A stretch of 64,000 nt of DNA from Hyalangium gracile (GTDB taxonomy: Bacteria > Myxococcota > Myxococcia > Myxococcales > Myxococcaceae), in assembly GCF_020103725.1 (NCBI RefSeq), contig NZ_JAHXBG010000025.1:1-64000 (forward strand). Direction: 5' to 3'. Both the position numbers and the translations under genes were made by a program. How positions within the stretch are numbered: the stretch's first letter is position 1; each line of letters begins with the position of its first letter. Under the pieces are notes generated by a model. It worked only from the letters and a program-made list of their open reading frames with translations. It did not search any database and had not been told where the DNA came from. Below are positions 47,135-56,501 of the stretch, piece by piece.

Positions 47135-49069
47135 TCAGCGGGGCTCCACTCTCCCGCCGGGCTGGAGGAAGCGGTCCACCTGTGCGCGACCGGCCGCGTC
47201 GCGCCGCACGCCCTCGTGGACGGGGTTGTCCTGAGCGGGCAGGTCCGCGACGGTGCCCGGCAGCGGCTCCGGGAGCTGGAAGTCGAACTGCACCAGCGCC
47301 GAGCCCTCCAGCGCTCCCGGCTCACGCGGGAGCGCCGGCACCTCGCGCGTGGCGGGCAGCTGCTGAACCAGGCCCAGGGCGCGGGCGTGCAGCTCGGTGG
47401 CCACGTTGGGCACCTGGGCGTCTCCCAGCCCGTACTGCACGAGCAGCCTGCGCTGCTCGGGCGCGCCAGGGTAGGGCGACGTCAGGACGTGGGGCGCGTA
47501 GGTGAGGGGATCGATGCGGTCGAAGCCCGTCTGCAGCAGGGCGGCGAACTTCTGCTGGTCGAGCGCGTCGGGCACGGTCTGGGCGATGGTGCCCAGGAAC
47601 ATCCCGAAGGGCCGGGCCCGGAACATCATCAGCGTGAAGTCCGCTCCTCCCACGCTCAGCACGGCGCGCGCGATGTGCGGACTGAGCGCCAGGTACGTGC
47701 CACCGAGGATGTGGCCCTGGCTGATCCCGTAGAAGTACGTCTGCTCCGGGTCGTACACGAGCACCCCGTCGTCCTTCAGGGCCGCCACGTCCTTGAGCGT
47801 GGTGCGAGCCGCGTAGGTGACGGCCAGCTGGTTGACCATCGCCTGGTGCACGCGGTCGGTGAAGCGCAGCGTCTGGCTCGGGTTCTGGCCCATGGCGGCC
47901 AGCACGCCCGGAGCGTCCGCGGTGGACATGCCCCACCAGTCCACCGTCACCACCACCATCTTCGTGGCCTGGATGAAGGGCCGCACGAAGCTGCCGTCCG
48001 CCTCACCCCGGCCGCCGAAGAAGCCATGGCCGAACTGGAGCAGGCGCACCGGGGCGACCGACTGCCCCCAGACGCTGCGAGGAATCTGCAGCGTGAAGGG
48101 CACCTCCGCCTCGCCGTTCTGTCGCACGCGGCCTCGAGCGTCCCGGGCGAGCAGCGCGCCCGGCTGGTCGTTCTCCATGAAGAGCGGCACGCGCAGGGTG
48201 CCGGTGATGCGCCGGGCGATGTTCGCGTCCACGTCATCCTTCACCTCGCTCACCGTGACCGCGGGCGGGGTGGTCGCCAGCGCCATGCTGGCGAGGTGCC
48301 GCACGTCGAGCATGTCCCTCGTCACGTTCTCCTGTGACTGGGTGGTGAAGTCCCACGCGAGCTGCAGCTCGGAGCGAGGGATGCCCGCGGCCTCCAGCAC
48401 CGGGAAGATCTCCAGGTCGTAGCGCCGGGCGACGGGCTCCAGGATCGGATCCCCCTTCGTCACTCCGTCCCGGATGCGGCGGAAGCCCTCGGGTGTGGGG
48501 ACCGGGCTTCCATCCTTCGCCTTCAGCCCGCGCAGGGCGACGATGTAGCGGGCCTGGTTGCGCAGCCGGACGAGCGGCCGGAGGATCAGCGCGCGGCGCT
48601 CGTCGCTCGGCGCCCGCGGGTCCAGCTCGGCGAGGTGGAGCACGCCCTCACCGCGCTCGACGTCGAGCAGCACCGTGGCGCCGTCCTTCGCGGCGCTGGG
48701 GCTGCGGACGGAGGGCAGCTGGGTGGCGTCCACGCCCCCCCGGAAGAGGGCGAGGATCTGCGTGCCGTGAGACCAGCCGTCCGCCGGGTGCAGGTCCGTG
48801 AAGTCGAAGAGCGCCCCGCTTTGCGCCTTCAGCTTCACGTCCTCGGTGAACTGGACGCGGCGTCCCGAAGGCAGGGTCGGGTCCTTCGCGAGGAAGCGGT
48901 CCGACGGGAAGGGCAGGAGGCAGTCATGCTCCGCGGCGATGGGGTTGCACCCCTCCGGCACCTCGAGGGGGGGCAGGGGCGGCGTCGTCTCCTCCTTCTC
49001 CGAGCAGCCCGTCCCCAGCAGCAGCAGCCCCAGCAGCCCGGTGCAGCTTCCTCGCATCCAGTTCCTCAT
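47135..49069 (-). CDS. Alpha/beta-hydrolase lipoprotein (extracellular lipase/esterase-like)
   Basis: A 644-residue protein. ATG 49069 has AAGGAG about 10 nt upstream and gives signal plus lipobox LGTGC (C21). Residues 40-300 form an N-terminal domain starting CNPIAAEHDCLLPFPSDRFL, similar to the N-terminal region of bacterial virulence-factor-type lipases. The C-terminal half is an alpha/beta-hydrolase with the nucleophile in YGISQGHILGG (GxSxG) and a late VQYGLGDAQVP segment that fits the acid turn. Probably secreted and anchored, acting on lipids or esters. It converges with nrfA, 20 nt apart, and is divergent from the Spondin gene. Confidence 0.78.
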   Translation of the reverse strand: MRNWMRGSCTGLLGLLLLGTGCSEKEETTPPLPPLEVPEGCNPIAAEHDCLLPFPSDRFLAKDPTLPSGRRVQFTEDVKLKAQSGALFDFTDLHPADGWSHGTQILALFRGGVDATQLPSVRSPSAAKDGATVLLDVERGEGVLHLAELDPRAPSDERRALILRPLVRLRNQARYIVALRGLKAKDGSPVPTPEGFRRIRDGVTKGDPILEPVARRYDLEIFPVLEAAGIPRSELQLAWDFTTQSQENVTRDMLDVRHLASMALATTPPAVTVSEVKDDVDANIARRITGTLRVPLFMENDQPGALLARDARGRVRQNGEAEVPFTLQIPRSVWGQSVAPVRLLQFGHGFFGGRGEADGSFVRPFIQATKMVVVTVDWWGMSTADAPGVLAAMGQNPSQTLRFTDRVHQAMVNQLAVTYAARTTLKDVAALKDDGVLVYDPEQTYFYGISQGHILGGTYLALSPHIARAVLSVGGADFTLMMFRARPFGMFLGTIAQTVPDALDQQKFAALLQTGFDRIDPLTYAPHVLTSPYPGAPEQRRLLVQYGLGDAQVPNVATELHARALGLVQQLPATREVPALPREPGALEGSALVQFDFQLPEPLPGTVADLPAQDNPVHEGVRRDAAGRAQVDRFLQPGGRVEPR

Positions 49070-49211
49070 GGGTTCATGACTCCTTCGTGTGAGAGCGCGC
49101 CCCAGGGCGGCGAGCGCTGGATGTAACCGGTTTTTTCGGTCCTGCGTACACAGGAGCAGAACGTCGCCGCCCTGGCGACGGAATCTCCCCTTCCCATTCT
49201 GGAGCCGAGCC

Positions 49212-50600
49212 ATGATCAACCTGAACGCTGGACGTGTATCCGCCCTCTTCCTCTCCGCGCTGCTGGGCGCCGGCTGTGGCGGCGAGGAGGCCGTCGAGGA
49301 GCCCCAGAACGCCGACGGCTCCACCACCTTCAAGGTCCGGCTGGAGAACGTGGCCCGGTTCAACCAGCTCAAGTCCGGCGTCTACAACACGCGGGTGGGT
49401 GGCACCGCCCCCGGTCCGCTGGCCCCGGGCGAGGCGTATGAGTTCTCCTTCACCGCGGGTCGGGGTCAGAAGCTCTCGTTCGCGTCGATGCTGGGCCAGT
49501 CCAACGACTGGATCTTCGCCACCCCGCCGGGCGGCATCGAGCTGTACGAGAACGGCTATCCCATCTCCAAGGACGTCACCTCGAGCATCTCCCTCTGGGA
49601 CGTCGGCACCGAGGCGGACGAGGAGCCAGGGGTGGGCGCGCACACCGGCCCCAACCAGGCCTCCTCGATCGACGGGCCGGGCGCTCCCGACTCGGACCCG
49701 AGCGTGCGCAGGGTGATGCCGCTGACGCGGCTGGCCAATGGCACCTCGTTCAACGTGCCGCCGGTGGCGTCGATGATCAAGGTCTCCGTCCACTCGGACG
49801 TCCTCTCCCGCCGGTTCACCGTGCGCATCGAGAACGTGGCGAACGACTCCTCCACGCTGCAGACGTCCAGGGGCGCCCGTCCGGTGCGCATCTCCCCGGG
49901 CGTGTGGGCGCTGGCCACGAGCGGCGAGCCGCTCTTCACCGAGGGCAAGGCGGACCGCGGTCTGGGGCTCGAGGCCATCGCGGAGTCGGGCGCGGTGACG
50001 CAGCTGGCGTCCGAGCTGACCAGCGGCACGGGCGCGGCCACGCCGCTGTCTCCGGGCGTCTTCGTGGTGCACCGCGCCGCCGGCCCGATGTACCGCCTGG
50101 GCGAGGCCGACCGCGGCATGGGCCTGGAGCGCATCGCCGAGGAGGGCAACCCCGCCACGCTGGCCCAGGCGCTGAGTGAGTTTCTGCCGGTGGGGACGAA
50201 GAGCGGCACCTTCACCGCTCCGGACGGGGACTACGGCACCATGCCGCTGACGCCGGGCCTGGCCTACTCCTTCGAGGTGAAGGCCTTCCCGGGGGACCGC
50301 CTCTCGCTGGTGACGATGTACGGCATGTCCAACGACTGGTTCTTCGGCACCGCGCCGGAAGGCATCGCGCTGTTCGACGCGGCGGGCATGCCGCTCACCG
50401 GCGACGCCACCGCGATGATCCACCTCTATGACCTGGGCTCCGAGCTGTCCGAGGAGCCGGGGGTGGGCGCGAACATCGCCCCGCAGCAGCCCGCGCCGAA
50501 CACCGGCGCGGCGGACACCGACAACAAGGTCCGCGAGGTCTCCTCCTCGGTCTACGGCACGCCGGTGCCGCGGCACCTGAAGCTGACCATCAGCCGCTGA
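49212..50600 (+). CDS. Double Spondin_N-domain lipoprotein
   Basis: A 462-residue protein from ATG 49212 (GGAG 8 nt upstream) with lipobox LGAGC (C21). Two Spondin_N domains, each about 180-200 residues, are visible. Each has FxVRxEN(V)A at its start, a GQKLSFASMLGQSNDWIFA / GDRLSLVTMYGMSNDWFFG core, and a DVGTEADEEPGVG / DLGSELSEEPGVG calcium-type acidic loop. Between them lies a segment with FTEGKADRGLGLEAIAE and LGEADRGMGLERIAEEG, an internal duplication. Eukaryotic spondin domains bind extracellular ligands; bacterial versions are surface proteins of unknown role. Confidence 0.85.
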   Translation: MINLNAGRVSALFLSALLGAGCGGEEAVEEPQNADGSTTFKVRLENVARFNQLKSGVYNTRVGGTAPGPLAPGEAYEFSFTAGRGQKLSFASMLGQSNDWIFATPPGGIELYENGYPISKDVTSSISLWDVGTEADEEPGVGAHTGPNQASSIDGPGAPDSDPSVRRVMPLTRLANGTSFNVPPVASMIKVSVHSDVLSRRFTVRIENVANDSSTLQTSRGARPVRISPGVWALATSGEPLFTEGKADRGLGLEAIAESGAVTQLASELTSGTGAATPLSPGVFVVHRAAGPMYRLGEADRGMGLERIAEEGNPATLAQALSEFLPVGTKSGTFTAPDGDYGTMPLTPGLAYSFEVKAFPGDRLSLVTMYGMSNDWFFGTAPEGIALFDAAGMPLTGDATAMIHLYDLGSELSEEPGVGANIAPQQPAPNTGAADTDNKVREVSSSVYGTPVPRHLKLTISR

Positions 50601-50628
50601 GCCGTCCGAGGCCGCGCGTTGGAGCCTC

Positions 50629-51480
50629 TCAGTCCACGCGCGCGGCCCGCCAGGCGCTGAGTACCCAGAGCTGCACGCCGACCATGAGCGCGGTGACGAG
50701 GAACATCACCCACGTCATCGCGGAGGCGTAGCCGAGGCGCAGGTACTCGAAGCCGTTCTGGTAGAGGTAGAGGGGCAGGAAGGTGGTGGCGTAGCGCGGC
50801 CCGCCGTGGGTGATGACCAGGGCGGGCACGAACGTCGCCTGGAGGCTGAGCACCACGTCCCGCGCGGCCAGCAGCCCCAGGGTGGGCCACAGCAGGGGCA
50901 GCGTCACGCTGCGGAAGGTGTGGAAGGCACTGGAGCCCTCCATCGCGGCCAATTCGTACAGCTCCACGGGCAGCTCGCGGCGCGCGGCGAGCAGGACGAC
51001 GAACATCTCGCCCACCTGGAACAGGGTCAGCAGCGCCAGCGAGCCGCGCGCCCCCCACGTCGTGAGCAGCCACCCGGAGCCTGGCCCGGTGAGCTCCAGG
51101 ATGGAGGAGAGCGGTCCATAGAGCGGGTTGAGCAGCCACAGCCACAGCAGCGCGTAGGCGATGTCGGGCACCACCGAGGGCAGGAACACCGCCGCCCGCG
51201 CCACCTGGCCGCCCCGGGAGAGGGCCAGCGCCAGCCCCAGCGCCAGGAGCAGCCGGGCCGGGACGGTGAGCGCGGCGAAGAGGAGCGAGTTGTTCAGCGC
51301 CGTCCAGAACAGCGGATCGTTCCACAGCCGGGTGAACTGGGTGAGCCCCACGAAGCGAGGAGGGCTCAGCGCGTCATACTCGGTGAAGGCCAGCCCCAGC
51401 GTCAGCAGCGCGGGCAGCCCCACGAGCACCAGCGCCGCGACGAGGAAGGGCAGGGCGAGCAGGCTCAGTCCACGCCTCAT
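50629..51480 (-). CDS. Sugar ABC transporter permease (MalF type)
   Basis: A 283-residue inner-membrane protein with six predicted helices. It carries the EAA-loop motif ELAAMEGSSAFHTFRSVTLP, which contacts the ATPase, and the DNSL-like NNSLLFAAL segment. The sequence matches the MalF/UgpA class of carbohydrate permeases. It is the last gene of the three-gene unit: binding protein, MalG type, MalF type. In most such operons the MalF type comes before the MalG type. No ATPase gene is present here, so a shared MsmK/UgpC-type ATPase elsewhere must energise it. Confidence 0.87.
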   Translation of the reverse strand: MRRGLSLLALPFLVAALVLVGLPALLTLGLAFTEYDALSPPRFVGLTQFTRLWNDPLFWTALNNSLLFAALTVPARLLLALGLALALSRGGQVARAAVFLPSVVPDIAYALLWLWLLNPLYGPLSSILELTGPGSGWLLTTWGARGSLALLTLFQVGEMFVVLLAARRELPVELYELAAMEGSSAFHTFRSVTLPLLWPTLGLLAARDVVLSLQATFVPALVITHGGPRYATTFLPLYLYQNGFEYLRLGYASAMTWVMFLVTALMVGVQLWVLSAWRAARVD

Positions 51481-51499
51481 GAATGCCGCCCCCGCCCCA

Positions 51500-52333
51500 T
51501 CACCGTCCCAGCCATCCCTGGCCTCGCTCCTCTCCGAGGAAGGCCCCCTGCGCTCCGAGGAAGGCGATGACGGCGGGCACGGTGATGACCACCGCGCCGG
51601 CGAGCAGCACGGGCCACTGGGTGGAGCCGAGCAGCTCCAGCGAGTGCAGCGCCAGGGGCGCGGTCAGCGACTCCTCGCCCCGGAGGTACAGCAGCGGATC
51701 GATGAAGCTGCTCCAGAAGAGGGCGAAGGCCAGCAGCCCCACGGCCGCGCTGGTGGGGCGCACCAGGGGCATGGCCACGCGGGCCCAGAGCCGCCACGGG
51801 CTGGCCCCCTCCAGCCACGCCGCTTCGAGGATGTCCGAGGGGATGCGCCGGAAGGCGACGGCGTAGAGGAGCACGAAGAGGGGGCTGCCGCCCATGAGCG
51901 CGGGAGCCACCAGCGGGATGGGCGTGTTGGTGAGGCCCAGCTCCTTGAAGACGGCGAAGCGGGTGATCCACAGCGCGGTGCCGGGCACCATGACCAGGCC
52001 CAGCACGGCGGCCACCAGCAGGCGCCTGCGCCACCCGGACGACTGAGCCAGCGCGAGCCCGGCCCACGAGGCGGTGATGACACTGAGTGGCACCGCCACC
52101 GCGCAGATGAGCATGGAGTTGAGGACCGCGACGTCGAAGGGCACGAGCCGGAAGGCCGTGGTGTAGGCGGTGAGCCCGGGCTCCGCCGGCAGCAGCTCGA
52201 TGCCACGAGGAGGGGGCAGCCCCGGGGCGCGCAGGGAGCCGGTCACCATCACGACCAGGGGCGCCAGGAAGACGGCGGCCACCAGTCCGGTGGCGACGGT
52301 CCGCGGCAGGCCGAGGCGTGCCCCTCCTCTCAT
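51500..52333 (-). CDS. Sugar ABC transporter permease (MalG type)
   Basis: A 277-residue membrane protein with six helices. The EAA loop reads EAAWLEGASPWRLWARVAMP, and a VLNSMLICA segment matches the NS-motif of MalG/UgpE proteins. It forms a heterodimeric channel with the MalF-type protein encoded 19 nt downstream. Its ATG at 52333 lies 3 nt after the stop of the binding-protein gene, implying co-translation. Confidence 0.87.
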   Translation of the reverse strand: MRGGARLGLPRTVATGLVAAVFLAPLVVMVTGSLRAPGLPPPRGIELLPAEPGLTAYTTAFRLVPFDVAVLNSMLICAVAVPLSVITASWAGLALAQSSGWRRRLLVAAVLGLVMVPGTALWITRFAVFKELGLTNTPIPLVAPALMGGSPLFVLLYAVAFRRIPSDILEAAWLEGASPWRLWARVAMPLVRPTSAAVGLLAFALFWSSFIDPLLYLRGEESLTAPLALHSLELLGSTQWPVLLAGAVVITVPAVIAFLGAQGAFLGEERGQGWLGR

Positions 52334-52336
52334 CTC

Positions 52337-53782
52337 CTACCGCCTCACCTTGGAGGGAGCGAGGAGGCCCACCGTGGCCTCGTCGAGCTCGTACCCGAGC
52401 GTCGTCACCTCATCGCGGCGCCGGAGCAGGTGCTTCGCGGAGCCGCCGGGGCCTTGCTCCGGGTCGGCGGGCGCCGAGGGATCCCGGAGCAGGGTGCCTC
52501 CCTCGGGCACGGTGTAGAACCACTCCTCCACGATGGGGTCAGCGCGGGTCTCCAGCTCGTTCCACTCGGGGGTGCTCGGCAGCCGGCGGATGGTGGGGAT
52601 GGAGTCCAGGAAGACGCGGGCGGAGGCGGGGCGCTGGCTGGGATCGAGGAAGGCGGGGCTCTCGGCCACCTTGCGCAGCGAGGGCACGGTGCGGCCGGTG
52701 TGGGCGATGAGCTCGGCGCCCACGGGCCCGAGCGCGAACTCCACGAAGCGGAAGGCCTGGTCCTTCACCTTCGAGTCGCGGGCCATGCAGTAGGCGTCCG
52801 AGTGGAGCACGGTGGCGGCGGCGCGGTTCCTGGGCAGGGGCGCCACGTCCCAGTCCAGGGCCTGCACCGAGCGCAGGGTCGGCACCAGCCGACGGCTCTG
52901 CAGCAGCATGCCGAGGCGGCCGGCCATGAAGCGCGCCTCCAGGTCCTCCGACTTCGCCTCCTCCAGCGAGGGCGTCACGCGGTGCACGCGCTGGAGCTCG
53001 AGCACGAAGCGCAGGGCGTCCTGGGAGGGCTGGGTCAGCAGCAGGAACCGCGTGGGGCGCTGCAGGTTGTCCACCACGTCACCGCCGGCCTGCCAGAGGA
53101 AGGGCGCCAGCCGCGCGAGGGTGGGCTCCATCCCCAGGCCATGGATGTCGTTCCTGCCGTCTCCATCCGTGTCCTGGGTGAGCGCCTTCGCCGCCTGCCG
53201 GAAGTCCTCCCACGTCCAGTCGCGCGTGGGCAGCGGCACCTTGAAGCGCTGGAAGAGGCCCCGGTTGTAATAGACGACGAGGCTGGAGATGTTCTGCGGC
53301 AGGCAGGTGAGGGTGCCCTGGTAGCGGAACGCCTCCACGGTGGCGGGGTACAGGTCCGCCTCCTTCAGCGCGGTGCTCTTCTCCAGGCGCATGCCCAGGG
53401 GCTCGAGCACGCCCTTGCCGGCGAACTGCGCGTAGCGCCGGTAGTTGAGCAGGAAGAGATCCGGCGGCGTCCCACCCGAGAACCCCGTGGTGAGCTTCAC
53501 CATGTGGTCCTTCTGCTTGCCGATGGGGATCAGCCGAACCTTCACGTCGGGGTTCCTCGCCTCGAAGGTGGCGATGAGCTGGCGGTAGGCGTCGACCTCG
53601 ATGGGATCGCCGAAGAGCTGGAGGGTGACCTCCGCGCTGGCGGTACTCGGCGCGTCGGGAGGGCGGGTGTCGCTCGGGGGGGCCGCTGGCGCTGCCTTGG
53701 AGTCGTCCGCCTCCTTCTTGCACCCACCCAGCAGCGCCGCGAGCGCGAGGCTCCACATCACCGTCCAGGCCGTCCGCTTCAT
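52337..53782 (-). CDS. Extracellular sugar-binding lipoprotein (family 1 SBP)
   Basis: A 481-residue protein with lipobox LLGGC (C21). The mature part is a typical family-1 solute-binding protein: VTLQLFGDPIEVDAYRQLIA at the start, then VVYYNRGLFQRFKVPLPTRDWTWEDF (a hinge-region hallmark of this class) and RLGMLLQSRRLV. It captures a sugar or oligosaccharide outside the inner membrane for the two permeases. An EAMENGRADV-like acidic insert (DTDGDGRNDI, a calcium-type loop) lies in the middle. It is the first gene of the operon; the pirin gene is divergent, 134 nt away. Confidence 0.87.
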   Translation of the reverse strand: MKRTAWTVMWSLALAALLGGCKKEADDSKAAPAAPPSDTRPPDAPSTASAEVTLQLFGDPIEVDAYRQLIATFEARNPDVKVRLIPIGKQKDHMVKLTTGFSGGTPPDLFLLNYRRYAQFAGKGVLEPLGMRLEKSTALKEADLYPATVEAFRYQGTLTCLPQNISSLVVYYNRGLFQRFKVPLPTRDWTWEDFRQAAKALTQDTDGDGRNDIHGLGMEPTLARLAPFLWQAGGDVVDNLQRPTRFLLLTQPSQDALRFVLELQRVHRVTPSLEEAKSEDLEARFMAGRLGMLLQSRRLVPTLRSVQALDWDVAPLPRNRAAATVLHSDAYCMARDSKVKDQAFRFVEFALGPVGAELIAHTGRTVPSLRKVAESPAFLDPSQRPASARVFLDSIPTIRRLPSTPEWNELETRADPIVEEWFYTVPEGGTLLRDPSAPADPEQGPGGSAKHLLRRRDEVTTLGYELDEATVGLLAPSKVRR

Positions 53783-53916
53783 CTCTTCTCTCCGAGGACA
53801 CTCAGGGATGCTCCGGGCCGTCTTCTGCCAGCCACCCGCTGCCCTGTCCAGCCGCGCAAGCCCTGGCGGACAGGACGACGGGCGCGTCTGTCCTGTTCGC
53901 GTTAGACTCCCGACCC

Positions 53917-55056
53917 ATGAGTGACGTGAGTCGCAGGGATGCGCTGAAGCTGATTGCCGTCGCGGGCGCGTCGGCGACAGGCTGCACGGACAGTTCTCGG
54001 AAGCCGGAGGAGAAGGGGATGAGTCAGAAAGGTAGCGAGCAGGTGGACGTCGTCGTCAGCGTCAATCCACTGGGATTCATCTGGGAGACGCCCGACCCGT
54101 TCCTCTTCTGCGTCCACCATGACGATCGGTATCCGAAGGGCAACGAGCACATGGGGCCAGCCGCCTCGCTGGCGGGCCGCGACATCGGGCAGGACTTCGT
54201 GGGCAAGGACGGCTGGCGCATGTACCACGGGAGGACCGTCCCGGGGTTCCCGCAGCACCCGCACCGTGGCTTCGAGACCGTGACGGTGGTGCGCAGCGGA
54301 CTGCTCGACCACTCCGACTCGCTCGGCGCCGTGGCCCGCTTCGGGGGCGGCGATGCCCAGTGGATCACCGCGGGCAGGGGGCTGCTCCACTCGGAGATGT
54401 TCCCCCTGCTCAACCGCGAGGCGCCCAACCCGGTCGAGCTGTTCCAGATCTGGCTCAACCTGCCGAAGGCGGACAAGTTCGCCGAGCCGCACTTCGCCAT
54501 GCTCTGGAACCACACCATCCCGCGGCATGTCGCGCGGGACGCGGAGGGGCGCACCACCGAGGTGACGCTCGTGGCGGGCCGGCTGGGAGACGTGAAGGCG
54601 CCGCCGCCCCCACCGAAGTCGTGGGCCGCGCGCCCCGACACCGACGTCGCCATCTGGACCATCAAGCTGGCGCCCAACGCCCGGTGGACCCTGCCGGCCG
54701 CCGCGCGAGGAAGCAACCGCCGGCTCTACTTCTTCCGGGGCTCTCGGCTGAGCGTGGGCGGGAAGGTCATTCCCCCCTCGCACTCCGCGACGCTCCGCTC
54801 GGAGCTCGACGCGGTGCTGGAGAACGGGCCGGACGAGACCGAGTGCCTGCTGCTGCAGGGGCGCCCCATCAGCGAGCCCGTCGTGCAGTACGGGCCCTTC
54901 GTGATGAACTCGCGCGAGGAGATCCAGCAGGCCTTCGCCGACTTCCAGCGCACGCAGTTCGGCGGCTGGCCCTGGTCGAGCAACGATCCGGTCCACGCCC
55001 GGGAGGAGGGGCGCTTCGCGCGCCACGCCGACGGCCGCATCGAGCGCCCCGCCTGA
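53917..55056 (+). CDS. Pirin-family cupin protein with Tat-lipoprotein signal
   Basis: A 379-residue protein. From ATG 53917 the N-terminus is SRRDALKLIAVAGASATGC, a twin-arginine signal ending in a lipobox (C23). An internal ATG at 54019 (MSQKGSEQ) has a strong GGAGGAG site and would give a cytoplasmic form. The body is a two-cupin pirin: the first cupin has HPHRGFETVTVV and later GDAQWITAGRGLLHSEM, with metal-ligand His residues, as in quercetinase-active pirins. The second cupin starts near residue 200. Pirins bind iron and either act as dioxygenases or as redox-sensitive regulators. Export would be unusual. Confidence 0.82.
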   Translation: MSDVSRRDALKLIAVAGASATGCTDSSRKPEEKGMSQKGSEQVDVVVSVNPLGFIWETPDPFLFCVHHDDRYPKGNEHMGPAASLAGRDIGQDFVGKDGWRMYHGRTVPGFPQHPHRGFETVTVVRSGLLDHSDSLGAVARFGGGDAQWITAGRGLLHSEMFPLLNREAPNPVELFQIWLNLPKADKFAEPHFAMLWNHTIPRHVARDAEGRTTEVTLVAGRLGDVKAPPPPPKSWAARPDTDVAIWTIKLAPNARWTLPAAARGSNRRLYFFRGSRLSVGGKVIPPSHSATLRSELDAVLENGPDETECLLLQGRPISEPVVQYGPFVMNSREEIQQAFADFQRTQFGGWPWSSNDPVHAREEGRFARHADGRIERPA

Positions 55057-55063
55057 GCCGTGG

Positions 55064-56299
55064 CTACCCGTGCGCCGCGCGGGTGACGCTCCGGCTCTCG
55101 CGCTGATCCCAGCCGTAGAGCCGGGCGCAGTTGTCCCAGAGGATCTTCCGTCGGGCGCTCTCCGGGAGGGGAATCTCCAGGAAGCGCTCCACGGCCCGGG
55201 GGTAGCGCGAGTCCGGGTGCGGCCAGTCCGTGGAGAAGACGATGTTGTCGGCCCCCAGGGCGTCGACGACGTGCGTGACGAAGTCCTCGTCCGCCTCCAC
55301 GGAGACGACGCACTGCCGCCGGAAGTAGTGGCTGGGGGGCTCGGGGAGCTGCTGGTGGGTGACGCCCAGCTGGATCTCCCAGTGCTCGTCCATGCGGTGC
55401 AGCAGCCAGGGCACCCAGCTGCAGTTGCCCTCCAGGAGGCCCACCCGCAGCGTGGGGTGTCGCGCGAGCACGCCGCCGCCGCAGAGGGCCATGGCCGCGT
55501 ACATCATCTCCATGGAGTGGCAGGCCACGTGGCGCAGGAAGATGTTGCCGCCGAACTGGCTCCCCGCCTGCGGCAGGTGCGAGCCGACGCCCTCGTGGAA
55601 CACCACGGGGATGTCCAGCCGGGTGCACGCCTCCCAGAGCGGCTCATACGCGGCGTCGTACCACTGGCGGCCCTGCACGGGGTTGGGGCGCAGGAAGATG
55701 GCGCGGAAGCCGAGCTCCTCCACGGCGCGGCAGGTCTCCCGCACGGCCTCCTCCACGGAGTGCGGAGCCACCATGGCCGCGCCGAACAGCCGCTCGGGCG
55801 CGCGCTTCACGTAGTCGGCGAGCCAGTCGTTGTACGCCCGCGCCACCGCGCCGGCGTACTCCGGCTCCAGCTCATCCACGGCGAGCGCGAGCAGCCCCGA
55901 GGTGGGGAAGACGACGGTGGCGTCCACGCCCTCGGTCTCCATGGCCTCCAGCTGCGTGTCGGCGGACCAGCCGCGCCGGGAGGAGTCGGCGAACCGGGCC
56001 TGCTGGAAGCGCTCCAGCGAGCGGGCCTCCGGGCGCTGCTCCATGGCCTGGCGCACCATGGCCCGGACCTGCGCCGAGGGCAGCACCGACGGCAGCGGGC
56101 GGCCGTCCGGACCCCGGGGATCGAACCAGGGCATGATCCGCTGCTCGAGCTCCATGTAGACGACCGCGTTGCGGAAGGCGAACTCCGAGCTGCGCGGAGC
56201 TCGCTCCCGGAAGCGCGGCTCGATGTACCGCTCCCATAGATCCGGAGGCTCCACGCAGTGCATGTCGCTGTCGAAGACCCTGTAGCCTGCTCGTGCCAT
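55064..56299 (-). CDS. Amidohydrolase (ACMSD-like metal-dependent hydrolase)
   Basis: A 411-residue cytoplasmic protein of the amidohydrolase-2 type. ATG 56299 (MARAGYRVFDSDMHCVEPPD) places the metal motif DxH (DSDMH) at the start, as in the family. Later ligands: VVFHEGVGSH, LEGNCSWVPWLLHRMDEHW and the terminal FSTDWPHPDSRYP aspartate. The family includes ACMS decarboxylase, gamma-resorcylate decarboxylase and related hydrolases of aromatic or cyclic acids; the substrate here is not known. It is divergent from the lipid operon with 202 nt between starts, so shared regulation is possible. Confidence 0.85.
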   Translation of the reverse strand: MARAGYRVFDSDMHCVEPPDLWERYIEPRFRERAPRSSEFAFRNAVVYMELEQRIMPWFDPRGPDGRPLPSVLPSAQVRAMVRQAMEQRPEARSLERFQQARFADSSRRGWSADTQLEAMETEGVDATVVFPTSGLLALAVDELEPEYAGAVARAYNDWLADYVKRAPERLFGAAMVAPHSVEEAVRETCRAVEELGFRAIFLRPNPVQGRQWYDAAYEPLWEACTRLDIPVVFHEGVGSHLPQAGSQFGGNIFLRHVACHSMEMMYAAMALCGGGVLARHPTLRVGLLEGNCSWVPWLLHRMDEHWEIQLGVTHQQLPEPPSHYFRRQCVVSVEADEDFVTHVVDALGADNIVFSTDWPHPDSRYPRAVERFLEIPLPESARRKILWDNCARLYGWDQRESRSVTRAAHG

Positions 56300-56501
56300 G
56301 GCTCGTCGCTCCCGTGTCGGCTGCTCCCGGGAGACAGAGGCGCCCCACGGCGAGCGTGACGGGCGTGCCGCTCGGCGGCCCTGGGAGCAGGCCTGGTCGG
56401 AGGGCCTGCTCACATCCTGGCCTGGCGCACTCGACCCAGGGAGGGCCCACCTTCCAGACGAGGCCTCACGACCGGGGCCTGTTGCGCGAGGGCAGCGAGA
56501 C

